Positions 1 to 8,079 of a stretch of DNA of 35,461 nt are shown here, piece by piece. The DNA lies in assembly GCA_903893625.1 (NCBI GenBank), contig CAITND010000150.1, positions 1 through 35,461 of the forward strand. The letters are read 5' to 3'. The stretch is from an uncultured Oscillatoriales cyanobacterium (lineage in GTDB: Bacteria; Cyanobacteriota; Cyanobacteriia; Cyanobacteriales; Microcoleaceae). The notes beneath the pieces are model-generated. The model worked only from the letters and a program-made list of their open reading frames with translations, was not told the DNA's origin and did not search any database. Both the position numbers and the translations under genes were made by a program. Every line of letters begins with the position of its first letter. Position 1 is the first letter of the stretch.

Positions 1-1352
1 AAGCCTTGGTTAAATCTGCATTAGAACCTCAATGGGAAGCCAGATTCGAGGGTGAAAGTTACGGGTTCAGACCCGGACGTTCAGCCCATGATGCAATGTC
101 AAGAATCTTCCAAAGCATCAATAAAAGAGAATATTACATCTTAGATGCTGACATCTCAAAATGTTTTGACCAGATTAATCATGAATACCTACTGTCCAAA
201 ATTGATTGTCCATCAACAATAAAAGCCCAAATCAGACAATGGTTAAAAGCCGGAGTGATGGATAACGGCATATTTGAAGCAACAGAGGCAGGCACTCCAC
301 AAGGAGGAGTCATTAGTCCTTTACTTGCTAACATCGCACTGGATGGAATGATTAGGTTAATTGACCAAATTTTCCCTAAAAAGAAAAGCACAGTTCAAGC
401 CAAAGTCATCAGATATGCTGACGACTTCGTTGTGGTTAGTCCACAATTAGAAATCATTCAACAGTGCCAAACTGCTATCGAGGAATGGTTAAAACCTATC
501 GGGTTAGAACTGAAACCAGCCAAAACCCGAATTTGTCACACACTAAGAGAAATCGAAGTAAACGGCGAAAAGGTAAAACCAGGATTCGACTTTCTAGGTT
601 GGAATTTCCGACAACACCCAATGGGTAAACATCACTCAGGGAAAACTGGAGGAAATAACTCAAAATTAATAGGGTTCAAAACCACAATAAAACCTAGCAA
701 GAAGGCAATTAAAGCTCACGCGGATAAGGTTAAGGAAGTGATTAAAACCCACAAAACTGCACCCCAATACGCATTAATCAAAAGCCTAAACCCGGTAATT
801 AGAGGATGGTGTAATTACCATTCCAAAGTTGTATCTAAAGAAACATTCTCCTCTTTAGATTATGTTACATGGCAAAGATTAAGAGCATGGACAGTTAGCA
901 GATGTGGTAAAGCAAGTTACAAGAAACTGAAAAACTACTTCAGAAAAAACGAGAATAGGGCATGGAGTTTTGAAACCAAAGATGGTTTTAAATTATTAAC
1001 TCATGCAGAAACACCTATCACCCGTCATGTAATTGTAAGACCTGAAGCATCACCTTATGACGGAAACTGGACTTATTGGAGTACAAGAAAAGGAATATCT
1101 TTTGATGTACCTAAACGAGTAGCGACTTTGCTTAAAAAGCAAAAAGGCAAATGTAACCTCTGTGGGCAATATTTTACCCCTGAAGACATTGCAGAAATCG
1201 ACCATATTCTTCCCACAACTTTAGGCGGGAAAAACGAATATAAGAACCTGCAATTACTACATCGCCATTGTCACGATATTAAAACGGCAACCGATGGGTC
1301 ATACAACTCAAAAGAAACTGGATGCTCTGATGATAACAGTCAACTAGACTAG
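1..1352 (+). CDS. Group II intron reverse transcriptase/maturase with HNH endonuclease (5' end outside window)
   Basis: Intron-encoded protein that assists splicing and copies the intron into DNA during retrohoming. Seen: the frame is already open at base 3, before any start codon, so the N-terminus lies left of the window. RT motifs appear in order: SYGFRPGRS, the QGG block (GTPQGGVISPLLAN) and the catalytic IRYADDFVVV. A maturase/X domain follows (PVIRGWCNYHSKVV, then WQRLRAW). The C-terminus is an HNH endonuclease with CNLC, EIDHILP and HRHCHD, the usual Cys/His arrangement. The frame stops at TAG 1350-1352, immediately before intron domain V, as normal for these elements. All catalytic residues visible in this part are intact, so the protein may be active; the RT0/RT1 region cannot be judged. 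The host gene of the intron cannot be seen. Confidence 0.95.
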   Translation, partial: ALVKSALEPQWEARFEGESYGFRPGRSAHDAMSRIFQSINKREYYILDADISKCFDQINHEYLLSKIDCPSTIKAQIRQWLKAGVMDNGIFEATEAGTPQGGVISPLLANIALDGMIRLIDQIFPKKKSTVQAKVIRYADDFVVVSPQLEIIQQCQTAIEEWLKPIGLELKPAKTRICHTLREIEVNGEKVKPGFDFLGWNFRQHPMGKHHSGKTGGNNSKLIGFKTTIKPSKKAIKAHADKVKEVIKTHKTAPQYALIKSLNPVIRGWCNYHSKVVSKETFSSLDYVTWQRLRAWTVSRCGKASYKKLKNYFRKNENRAWSFETKDGFKLLTHAETPITRHVIVRPEASPYDGNWTYWSTRKGISFDVPKRVATLLKKQKGKCNLCGQYFTPEDIAEIDHILPTTLGGKNEYKNLQLLHRHCHDIKTATDGSYNSKETGCSDDNSQLD

Positions 1353-1428
1353 GAGCCGTGTGCGGTGAAAGTCGCAAGCACGGTTTTGAATGGGAGTCGG
1401 GGATTGTAAAGCCCCCCTCGACCCCTAA
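1353..1428 (+). mobile_element. 3' end of group II intron (domains V and VI)
   Basis: Directly after the maturase stop comes GAGCCGTGTGCGGTGAAAGT at 1353-1372, then a complementary arm ending GCACGGTTTT. This is the conserved domain V hairpin of bacterial group II introns, including its GAAA loop. A second G/C-rich hairpin follows (GTCGGGG near 1395-1401 against CCCC and CGAC near 1411-1422), taken as domain VI. The 3' splice site is inferred to lie near 1426-1428 (ending ..CCCCTAAT). The exact boundary is uncertain because the 5' exon is not in the window. Confidence 0.85.
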
Positions 1429-1886
1429 TAATCGAAAGTGATCCTGTTAGCCACAACACAGTTGAGGCTTGTGGAGAGATAACCTCTATACAGAATGAAA
1501 ATTCAATTTAGAGTAAGCTGTCTCTATTCAAGTCTTGATCCCTATCCTGATCTTGCCGATTCAAGATCAGGAATAAGGATTTAAGACTCACCCTTGAGTC
1601 AGTTGTTGTGTCCAACCTTATAAAAAACGATCAGATCGCAGGAAATATCCTGCACAATCAATCTTCTCGCAATCTCTAGGGCAAGTTGTAGGTCAATTCC
1701 AAGTTGGGCAAATATTCCCAGTTGAAGGAGACCGGGCAACGCCAACCTAGAATCTCACGAGCGCGAGAAATTAAAACGCCAAAATGAACCCTTTCATTTT
1801 TGAGTTAATTTTTTAATTTTTCGGAAGTTATGAGTCTCACGCTAAAATTAGCGTAACGGGTAAGCAGCAGGTGATGGGAATTAGCC
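1429..1886 (+). other. Noncoding stretch between the intron and clpC; structured leader
   Basis: No convincing gene is seen in these roughly 460 bases. They hold the 3' exon flank of the intron and the likely promoter/leader of clpC. Several hairpins are visible: a long one at 1531-1588, GACTCA/TGAGTC at 1585-1600, and GCAGGA/TCCTGC at 1638-1653. None is followed by a T-run, so none looks like an ordinary terminator. I cannot place a promoter with confidence. Confidence 0.6.
1531..1600 (+). repeat. Long imperfect hairpin overlapping a second, competing hairpin
   Basis: The core is a perfect 10-bp inverted repeat, CCTGATCTTG (1546-1555) and CAAGATCAGG (1562-1571), around a 6-nt loop. The arms extend outward through ATCC/GGAT to AGTCTT (1531-1536) and AAGACT (1583-1588). 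A second hairpin, GACTCA (1585-1590), CCCT, TGAGTC (1595-1600), uses four of the same bases, so the outermost pairs of the first and the second hairpin cannot form together. Whether this is a regulatory switch, an operator or a repeat remnant is not known. Confidence 0.6.
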
Positions 1887-4364
1887 ATGTTTGAACGCTT
1901 CACAGAAAAAGCCATTAAAGTCATCATGTTAGCCCAGGAGGAAGCACGTCGCCTGGGGCATAACTTCGTGGGAACCGAACAGATCCTCCTGGGTCTGATC
2001 GGCGAAGGGACAGGCGTTGCAGCCAAAGTCCTGAAATCAATGGGAGTCAATCTCAAAGATGCACGGATCGAGGTCGAAAAAATCATTGGTCGAGGTTCGG
2101 GGTTTGTCGCCGTCGAGATTCCCTTTACTCCTCGCGCCAAAAGAGTTCTGGAACTGTCCCTGGAAGAAGCTCGGCAACTGGGGCATAACTATATTGGCAC
2201 GGAACACCTTCTCCTCGGTTTGATTCGGGAAGGGGAAGGGGTGGCGGCTAGAGTCTTAGAAAACCTTGGGGTTGACCTCTCGAAAGTTCGGACTCAAGTA
2301 ATTCGGATGTTGGGTGAAACGGCTGAAGTTGCCGCCGGAGGCAGTAATAGTCGCACCAAGACCCCAACGTTAGATGAGTTTGGATCGAATTTAACCCAAA
2401 TGGCCGCCGAAGGCAAACTCGATCCGGTGGTCGGTCGCCAAAAAGAAATTGAACGGGTGATCCAAATTCTCGGTCGGCGTACCAAAAATAACCCGGTGTT
2501 AATTGGGGAACCGGGTGTTGGTAAAACGGCGATCGCTGAAGGGTTAGCCCAACGCATTGCCACGAATGATATTCCCGATATTTTAGAAGAAAAACGGGTT
2601 GTCACCTTAGATATTGGTCTGTTGGTGGCGGGAACCAAATATCGGGGGGAATTTGAAGAACGTTTGAAAAAAATCATGGATGAGATCCGGACTGCGGGTA
2701 ACGTCATCCTGGTTATTGATGAAGTCCACACCCTGATCGGTGCGGGGGCTGCGGAAGGGGCGATCGATGCTGCTAATATCCTCAAACCCGCTTTAGCCCG
2801 GGGCGATTTGCAGTGTATCGGGGCGACTACCTTAGATGAATATCGCAAACACATTGAACGAGATGCAGCCCTAGAACGTCGGTTCCAACCCGTGATGGTG
2901 GGTGAACCTTCCGTTGCTGAAACGATTGAAATTCTGTTTGGGTTGCGCGAACGGTATGAGCAACACCATAAACTGAAAATTTCCGATCAAGCGTTGGAAG
3001 CCGCCGCCAAGCTCTCGGATCGTTATATTAGCGATCGCTATTTACCCGATAAAGCCATTGACTTAATGGATGAAGCGGGTTCGCGGGTTCGCTTAATCAA
3101 TTCCCAACTGCCTCCAGCAGCGAAAGAATTGGATAAGGAATTGCGCCAAGTTCTCAAGGAAAAAGACGAGGCGGTACGTTCCCAAGACTTTGATCGGGCT
3201 GGAGAATTGCGCGATCGGGAAATGGAAATTAAAGGCAAAATTCGTTCCATTAGTCAAACCAAAAAAGCCGAAACCGTCCGTAGCGAAGACGATAGCCCTA
3301 TTGTCACAGAAGAAGACATCGCCCAAATTGTCGCCAGTTGGACAGGGGTTCCGGTGAACAAACTCACCGAGTCTGAGTCCGAGAAACTGCTGAACATGGA
3401 AGGCACCCTGCATCAACGGTTAATTGGTCAGGATGAAGCCGTTAAAGCCGTGTCTCGCGCCATTCGTCGCGCCCGTGTCGGTCTGAAGAACCCCAACCGA
3501 CCGATCGCTAGTTTTATCTTCTCTGGGCCAACTGGGGTGGGTAAAACCGAATTAACCAAGGCGTTAGCAGCCTATTTCTTCGGATCAGAAGAAGCGATGG
3601 TGCGCTTGGATATGTCCGAATATATGGAACGTCACACGGTTTCTAAGTTAATTGGGTCGCCTCCAGGCTATGTGGGTTACAACGAAGGCGGACAACTGAC
3701 GGAAGCGGTGCGTCGGCGTCCCTATACGGTGGTGCTATTTGATGAAATTGAAAAAGCCCACCCCGACGTCTTCAATATGTTGCTGCAAATCTTAGAAGAT
3801 GGTCGTTTGACCGATGCTAAAGGTCGGACGGTGGACTTCAAGAATACCTTGATCATTATGACGTCTAATATTGGCTCGAAGGTGATCGAAAAAGGTGGCG
3901 GTGGTTTGGGCTTCGAGTTCTCGGAAAACGAAAACGATGCCCAATATAATCGTATTCGCAACTTAGTTAATGAAGAACTCAAACAATACTTCCGTCCTGA
4001 GTTCCTCAACCGTTTGGATGAAATTATTGTCTTCCGTCAGTTGAATAAGGAAGAAGTCAAGGAAATTGCTGTGATCCTGTTAAAAGAAGTCTTCGGACGC
4101 TTGCTCGAAAAAGGCATTACCTTGGAAGTGACGGACAAGTTCAAAGAACGGTTAGTAGAAGAAGGTTACAACCCCAGTTACGGGGCGCGTCCTCTGCGTC
4201 GGGCAATTATGCGGTTACTCGAAGATAGTTTAGCAGAAGAAATTCTGTCTGGACGGATCAAAGAAGGGGATACTGCGGTTGTCGATGTGGATGAAAACGC
4301 TCAAGTGGTGGTATTCCAAAGCCCCACCAGCCGGGAATTGTTACCTCAAGGCGCTGAGTCTTAA
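1887..4364 (+). CDS. clpC: ATP-dependent Clp protease ATP-binding subunit ClpC
   Basis: HSP100 AAA+ unfoldase that feeds substrates to the ClpP-type peptidase in the cytoplasm (and, in cyanobacteria, partly at membranes). Seen: 825 residues, the normal ClpC length. Two Clp-N repeats occupy about 1-145, the first AAA+ module has Walker A GEPGVGKT at 207-214 and Walker B VILVIDE, a UVR segment ([18 protein letters not shown]) lies in the middle, and the second AAA+ has Walker A GPTGVGKT at 547-554. The ClpP-docking loop reads GGGLGF. The UVR motif and lack of a long ClpB-type coiled coil separate it from ClpB. ATG at 1887 gives the family-typical [13 protein letters not shown] start; the upstream AGCAGGTGATGGG is only a weak ribosome site. 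It is monocistronic, with a terminator right after. Confidence 0.98.
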   Translation: MFERFTEKAIKVIMLAQEEARRLGHNFVGTEQILLGLIGEGTGVAAKVLKSMGVNLKDARIEVEKIIGRGSGFVAVEIPFTPRAKRVLELSLEEARQLGHNYIGTEHLLLGLIREGEGVAARVLENLGVDLSKVRTQVIRMLGETAEVAAGGSNSRTKTPTLDEFGSNLTQMAAEGKLDPVVGRQKEIERVIQILGRRTKNNPVLIGEPGVGKTAIAEGLAQRIATNDIPDILEEKRVVTLDIGLLVAGTKYRGEFEERLKKIMDEIRTAGNVILVIDEVHTLIGAGAAEGAIDAANILKPALARGDLQCIGATTLDEYRKHIERDAALERRFQPVMVGEPSVAETIEILFGLRERYEQHHKLKISDQALEAAAKLSDRYISDRYLPDKAIDLMDEAGSRVRLINSQLPPAAKELDKELRQVLKEKDEAVRSQDFDRAGELRDREMEIKGKIRSISQTKKAETVRSEDDSPIVTEEDIAQIVASWTGVPVNKLTESESEKLLNMEGTLHQRLIGQDEAVKAVSRAIRRARVGLKNPNRPIASFIFSGPTGVGKTELTKALAAYFFGSEEAMVRLDMSEYMERHTVSKLIGSPPGYVGYNEGGQLTEAVRRRPYTVVLFDEIEKAHPDVFNMLLQILEDGRLTDAKGRTVDFKNTLIIMTSNIGSKVIEKGGGGLGFEFSENENDAQYNRIRNLVNEELKQYFRPEFLNRLDEIIVFRQLNKEEVKEIAVILLKEVFGRLLEKGITLEVTDKFKERLVEEGYNPSYGARPLRRAIMRLLEDSLAEEILSGRIKEGDTAVVDVDENAQVVVFQSPTSRELLPQGAES

Positions 4365-4390
4365 TTCATTTTAATTATATCTTTTTTACA

Positions 4391-4423
4391 ACCCCTCGCC
4401 TAACAATCGAGGGGCTTTTTTTA
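4391..4423 (+). terminator. Rho-independent terminator of clpC
   Basis: CCCCTCG (4392-4398) pairs with CGAGGGG (4408-4414), followed by C and a T7 run at 4416-4422. It lies 27 bases after the clpC stop. Confidence 0.92.
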
Positions 4424-4482
4424 TAAAAAAGGATAAAAAGTTAAGAAAAATCCACAAATTAAAAAATATTTAGAAGAATCAA

Positions 4483-5016
4483 CTATTTAAAATCTCGTCT
4501 TCTTAAACCTGTAGACCGAATTTGAACTTGACAACTTAAAGGGGATGTAGTGAAATCACAGTGATAATATGCGAGTAAATCTCCTTGAAGATTACAGACT
4601 CGTAAATTATAACCATAACTGCGAGTCACATTCGCAAATCGATTTACAAATACATATTGTCCTAAATAGCGTTCTGCATTCCAATTTTCTCGATCTACAA
4701 CTAATGTTACAGGGGAGTCTAAATAAAGATTAGGGGAGATTTGAACAACGCTATTTTCAATATACCAAGTTTGTAGAACTTTATCCCCATAGAGTTGTTC
4801 TGCTAACCAAAGACTGGGAATACTAGGTTCTGTTTGGGATAGGGGAGGAAAGGGTAAAACTGCATCTTCTGAAAAGCAGGGTTTAGGAGGTTTATTGAGG
4901 TTAACAGGTAAACTCTCCTCCTTTGGGGTTGTTTGCGATCGCACCGGAAAAATTAAACTATTAAAAATAAAGACAAAAGCAATAAAAATTTTAGCCTGTT
5001 TATTAATTGAATTCAT
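4483..5016 (-). CDS. Exported hypothetical protein
   Basis: 177 residues, not recognised. The N-terminus has a lysine-containing start, a hydrophobic stretch (IFIAFVFIFNSLIFPVRS) and then QTTPKEES, which reads as a Sec signal peptide cut near residue 27. The mature part is proline-rich at first (KPPKPCFSEDAVLPFPP) and then a compact domain with a WYIEN.VVQI segment, VTLVVDRENWNAERYL and a short cysteine-containing end. It has four cysteines after the signal, possibly forming disulfides in the periplasm. The gene is convergent with clpC and separated from it by the clpC terminator. Its product is probably periplasmic or outer-membrane associated; no function is claimed. Confidence 0.75.
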   Translation of the reverse strand: MNSINKQAKIFIAFVFIFNSLIFPVRSQTTPKEESLPVNLNKPPKPCFSEDAVLPFPPLSQTEPSIPSLWLAEQLYGDKVLQTWYIENSVVQISPNLYLDSPVTLVVDRENWNAERYLGQYVFVNRFANVTRSYGYNLRVCNLQGDLLAYYHCDFTTSPLSCQVQIRSTGLRRRDFK

Positions 5017-5092
5017 AAATTAAAATAGGATAATATATAATAACAAGAGTCTAGCAGGAGTCAGGAGTTAGACGTTAATTATTTCCCCTCTC

Positions 5093-5137
5093 CTGCTCCC
5101 CCTGCTCCCCCTGCTCCCCCTGCTCCCCCTGCTCCTC
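5093..5137 (-). repeat. 9-mer minisatellite, G-quadruplex type, at the 3' end of the aldo/keto reductase gene
   Basis: Five tandem units of CTGCTCCCC (the last one CTGCTCCTC) on the plus strand. On the minus (mRNA) strand this gives four runs of five G separated by AGCA, the classical pattern for a four-layer or better G-quadruplex. It starts one base after the stop codon of the minus-strand gene at 5138. Confidence 0.9.
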
Positions 5138-6259
5138 TTATTCCCAAAGTCTTCTTCCTGATTTTCCGTTTAATTGTTCATGGGTATCTTTTAATAAAGT
5201 TGGAATGTCTAATTGTTCAGGACAACGGGGTAAACAGTCGCCACAGTCGTTACAACGATTTGCTTTACGACCGGGAAACCAATGACCTGCATTTTCAAAC
5301 ATTCGATAACGATATTTGCCAAACTCGGTCAGATCATACGCAAGGGCTAAATTTCTTAATCGTAGAACTTCAGGAATATTAATCTGTTCAGGACAGGGTA
5401 AACATTGATAACATTGATAACATTGAGTTGTTCCTAAACGCTCTATTTTTTGGGTTTCTAATTGTTGAAAAATAGCGATTTCTTCTGGAGTTAATTTACC
5501 ATCTTGATCGGCAACTTTTAAGGGTTGATCTAATTCTTGGGGATTAGCTGGCCCTAAACTTAAGGTGGTAATCCGGGAATCACTTAATAAAAAGCGATAG
5601 GTTAAGGTTAAGGGAGAAACTGGATCACAGAGAGTTTTTAAGGTTTCCGGGGGGGTATAGAGTTGTCCGCCTTTATCCCCAGGAGAAATAATAAATATCC
5701 CCATATCTTTTTGAGAGGCTAACTCAAGGGCGATCACATTTCGTTGAAAAAAATAGTAATAATGCAGATTGACAAATTGAAATAAATCTGTTTTTATTGT
5801 GGCTAAAATCACTTCTAGGGGAGCGTGAGTTGAAAACCCTAAATGATGAACTCGACCATCTGCGATCGCTTTTTCAACTCCAGATAATCCTTGAAGGGTT
5901 TGTTCGAGGTGTTCAGGGGTGTTAATTCCATGAATGGCTAAACAGTCAAGGTAATCTAAATTCAGGCGTTCTAGGGACTGATCAATCTGTTTTTCTAACT
6001 GATCTGGGTTGGCAGTGGGGGAGATTTTATTCGTAATATAAATTTGCGATCGCTCGATGGATAAACCTGCTAATAGGGCTTCCCCTAAAAAAGATTCGCT
6101 TTGACCATAACCTCTTGCTGTTTCAATATGATTAATCCCTAGAGAGAGAGCCTTTTCTATTGTTAAATAGGCATTTTCTGGGGATGACAAATAACGCATT
6201 GTACCCAAGGAAAATACCGAAAGATCCAGATTTGTTTTGCCAAACCGCCGATAACGCAT
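5138..6259 (-). CDS. Aldo/keto reductase with C-terminal 4Fe-4S ferredoxin-like domain
   Basis: NADPH-type oxidoreductase, TIM barrel followed by an iron-sulfur module; the substrate is unknown. Seen: barrel at about 1-285 beginning MRYRRFGKTNLDLSVFSLG. The usual AKR tetrad Asp-Tyr-Lys-His appears as Glu45 (HIETARGYG), Tyr51, Lys78 (ITNK) and His110 (LAIHG), so the aspartate is replaced by glutamate. The C-terminus carries two cysteine clusters, CYQCYQCLPCP near 297-307 and CNDCGDCLPRCP near 345-356, as expected for two [4Fe-4S] clusters. At DNA level the first cluster is a threefold near-perfect 9-mer (AACATTGAT, 5401-5427), but the Cys spacing C-2-C-2-C-2-C-P is normal for the family. ATG at 6259 gives the conserved start. 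The family is common in cyanobacteria. Confidence 0.92.
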   Translation of the reverse strand: MRYRRFGKTNLDLSVFSLGTMRYLSSPENAYLTIEKALSLGINHIETARGYGQSESFLGEALLAGLSIERSQIYITNKISPTANPDQLEKQIDQSLERLNLDYLDCLAIHGINTPEHLEQTLQGLSGVEKAIADGRVHHLGFSTHAPLEVILATIKTDLFQFVNLHYYYFFQRNVIALELASQKDMGIFIISPGDKGGQLYTPPETLKTLCDPVSPLTLTYRFLLSDSRITTLSLGPANPQELDQPLKVADQDGKLTPEEIAIFQQLETQKIERLGTTQCYQCYQCLPCPEQINIPEVLRLRNLALAYDLTEFGKYRYRMFENAGHWFPGRKANRCNDCGDCLPRCPEQLDIPTLLKDTHEQLNGKSGRRLWE

Positions 6260-6363
6260 TATTAATTGTTAACTGTTGACTGTTGGCTGTTGACTGTCAG
6301 CAACAGGGGTAGGCTTTTTAACACAGTTTCCTCTTCCCCTGCACCCTATACCCCATAACCCTG
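6260..6363. repeat. Short intergenic stretch of degenerate GTTGACT-type heptamers
   Basis: Between 6263 and 6300 the sequence is a run of near-heptamers (GTTAACT, GTTGACT, GTTGGCT, GTTGACT). A small hairpin CTGTTG (6287-6292) / CAACAG (6301-6306) overlaps its end. The same word family recurs at 7002-7080, 7121-7140 and 10915-10945, so it is a dispersed genome repeat rather than gene-specific. Remaining bases are featureless. Confidence 0.7.
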
Positions 6364-6873
6364 TTATTGCATTTCATCGGTTTTGTTGAGTTCTGAACGT
6401 TTGATTAAATCGGAAGGACTCAAATTAGATACAAAGTCTCGAAACGCTCGTCTTTCAGCCTCATCTGCGTCCCTATCCACCGGAATAGAAGCATCTGCAA
6501 TTACTTCTTCCATGACCCAAATGGGGCTATCGGTGCGTAAAGCTATGGAAATTGCATCACTAGGACGAGCATCAATTTCCTTTCTAATTTCCCCTTGACG
6601 AACAATTAACACTGCATAGAAAGTGCTATCTTGCAAGGAATGAATCACAATTTTCTCCAGCGTCATATCCCAAGTTTCGAGAAGATTCACAAATAAATCA
6701 TGGGTCAGGGGTCGGGGTGGTTTGTGATTTTCTAAAGCGCCGAGGATGGATTTTGCTTGATCTTGACCCACATAAATCGGTAAAGCACGTCTCTCGACCG
6801 CATCCCGCAGTAAAATAATAGGGCTGCGTGTAGCGGCGTCGAGTGCAATTCCAGCGACTTTCATTTCAATCAT
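6364..6873 (-). CDS. Bifunctional nuclease family protein (DUF151/BFN)
   Basis: Member of the DUF151 family, whose plant members have DNase/RNase activity; the bacterial role is poorly known. Seen: the characteristic opening MIEMKVAGIALDAATRSPII, then LRDAVERRALPIYVGQDQA, and a central HDLFVNLLETW block followed by DARPSDAISIALRTDSPIWV. The acidic C-terminal tail (DRDADEAERRAF) is also typical. The open frame extends upstream to a TTG at 6912, but the family starts at MIEMKV, so I choose ATG at 6873 (169 residues). It is transcribed divergently from ribE across a repeat-rich 278-bp region. No terminator with a T-run is evident downstream. Confidence 0.88.
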   Translation of the reverse strand: MIEMKVAGIALDAATRSPIILLRDAVERRALPIYVGQDQAKSILGALENHKPPRPLTHDLFVNLLETWDMTLEKIVIHSLQDSTFYAVLIVRQGEIRKEIDARPSDAISIALRTDSPIWVMEEVIADASIPVDRDADEAERRAFRDFVSNLSPSDLIKRSELNKTDEMQ

Positions 6874-7035
6874 TGGTTTAGCCTTAGCCTCTATATCAAA
6901 TACTCTCGACAAACTCAGTGGTTAAGCTATACATATACACACCAGACCACCTCCATTCCAGTATGCCTTGATTTTTGTCAGAATCGACATTAGATTTTGT
7001 TGTCTGTTGGCTGTTTTCTGTTAACTATCAACCTG

Positions 7036-7140
7036 CCGTACACGGGAGGGCAAGGGGGGCATCAACCGTCAACCGTCAACTGTCCCCCCCAACCCCCCGT
7101 ACACGGGGGGCAAGGGGGGCATCAACCGTCAACCGTCAAC
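7036..7140 (+). repeat. Direct duplication of a GC-rich, hairpin-forming unit just upstream of ribE
   Basis: Two copies of about 45 bp lie at 7036-7080 and 7097-7140, differing essentially by one inserted A (GGGAGGG versus GGGGGG). Each starts CCGTACACGGG and ends in the heptamer run ATCAACCGTCAACCGTCAAC. In the second copy the preceding C-runs (7084-7098) can fold onto the G-runs: CCCCCC-AA-CCCCCCGT-AC-ACGGGGGG-CAA-GGGGGG, a very stable two-part hairpin ending about 30 bases before the ribE start codon. Confidence 0.85.
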
Positions 7141-7151
7141 AGCGAACAAAG

Positions 7152-7874
7152 ATGTTTACAGGAATTATTCAAGCACTCGGAACCCTTCAACCTATAGGAC
7201 AAGATCAGTTCCAGATTAGTTGCGTTTTAGGGGATGTGGACTTAATTTTACAGGATTTAGCCATCGGTGATAGTGTGGCAGTGGACGGAGTTTGCTTAAC
7301 GGTGGTGGAAATTCGGGACAAAGGGTTTATCGCAACAGCGTCTCCTGAGACTTTAAATCGGACTAAACTGGGACAGAGTTTAGAGGGTTATTTTAACTTA
7401 GAAACGTCCTTGCGAGCCGGAAGTAAGTTAGGGGGGCATTTTGTTACGGGTCACGTTGATGGAGTGGGGTGTCTCCAGTCTGTTATTCCGACGGCTACTT
7501 CTTGGGAAATGCGGTTTTCTGCTTTGCCTAGTGTAGCAGCAATTTGGCAGCGTCAAATTGCGCCTTATCTTGTCCCCAAAGGCAGTATTGCAGTTAATGG
7601 CATTAGTTTAACGATTTCTGATTGTGATGTTGAGGGTCGTTGGTTTCAAGTGGCTGTTATTCCCCATAGTTATCAAGAAACGAATTTATGCTATTTGCAA
7701 CCGGGAAGTTGGGTTAATATTGAAGCGGATATTTTAGGAAAATATGTGGGGAAATTTCTGCAAACTTACCTTAAAGGAAACTTGAATGCTATTGAAAGTT
7801 ATAATAATATTCCAGCGATTTCCACCTTAGCGGAGATTACCCCAGAGTTTTTAGCAGAACACGGATTTAGTTAA
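7152..7874 (+). CDS. ribE: Riboflavin synthase, alpha chain
   Basis: Catalyses dismutation of two 6,7-dimethyl-8-ribityllumazine molecules to riboflavin, the last step of the pathway; it acts as a cytoplasmic homotrimer. Seen: two lumazine-binding barrels, each with the family signature: first MFTGIIQALG and ETLNRTKLG with GGHFVTGHVDGVG, second VPKGSIAVNGISLTI and VAVIPHSYQETNL. Length is 240 residues, slightly longer than the usual 200-220 because of a C-terminal tail (about 30 residues after KYVGKFL). An upstream in-frame reading reaches 6975 but runs through the duplicated repeat; ATG 7152 matches the conserved N-terminus. The stable repeat hairpin just upstream could reduce or block expression from a promoter further left. 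The other rib genes are not adjacent. Confidence 0.96.
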   Translation: MFTGIIQALGTLQPIGQDQFQISCVLGDVDLILQDLAIGDSVAVDGVCLTVVEIRDKGFIATASPETLNRTKLGQSLEGYFNLETSLRAGSKLGGHFVTGHVDGVGCLQSVIPTATSWEMRFSALPSVAAIWQRQIAPYLVPKGSIAVNGISLTISDCDVEGRWFQVAVIPHSYQETNLCYLQPGSWVNIEADILGKYVGKFLQTYLKGNLNAIESYNNIPAISTLAEITPEFLAEHGFS

Positions 7875-7933
7875 TTAATGTTATTTTAGTGGCGATCGCT
7901 CCATTTTTCGCTAATCTAGGAATATAAATAAAA

Positions 7934-8057
7934 TATAGCAATCCTAATTGAGTGAAAAAACCCTGTAGGGGTTTGGTCTCTAAACCCAAATCACTAATAG
8001 GGTTTGGAGACCAAACCCCTACGATAAAATATTATAACCTCAGTGTGGATTGCTATA
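7934..8057 (+). mobile_element. MITE-like element with terminal inverted repeats and an internal long palindrome
   Basis: Terminal inverted repeats TATAGCAATCC (7934-7944) and GGATTGCTATA (8047-8057) enclose a 124-bp element without coding capacity. Inside, a 23-bp arm at 7965-7987 (starting GTAGGGGTTTGGTC) pairs with 8000-8022 (ending CCAAACCCCTAC) with only one G-T pair, around a 12-nt loop. The TIR ends begin TA/end TA, compatible with TA target-site use as in IS630/Tc1-mariner-related MITEs; that assignment is an inference. It separates ribE from asnS and may terminate ribE transcription. Confidence 0.8.
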
Positions 8058-8079
8058 GTAGCCAAAAGGATCAAACAAC

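Noticed and set aside
1531-1588. The long hairpin after the intron as a terminator of the intron host gene
   Set aside because: No T-run follows the stem on the plus strand; kept only as a structured element.
2294-2854. 186-codon minus-strand frame inside clpC
   Set aside because: Antisense frame of a strongly conserved gene, kept open by codon bias; composition rich in Arg/Ser/Pro is typical of such shadows.
5401-5427. Threefold AACATTGAT repeat in the aldo/keto reductase gene as a possible expansion
   Set aside because: It encodes the normal Cys spacing of the first Fe-S cluster (CYQCYQC), so it fits the family and is not an insertion.
6975-7151. N-terminal extension of ribE through the duplicated repeat
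   Set aside because: The extension encodes repeat DNA (low complexity, PVHGRARGASTVNRQ) and the conserved family start MFTGIIQALG is at 7152.
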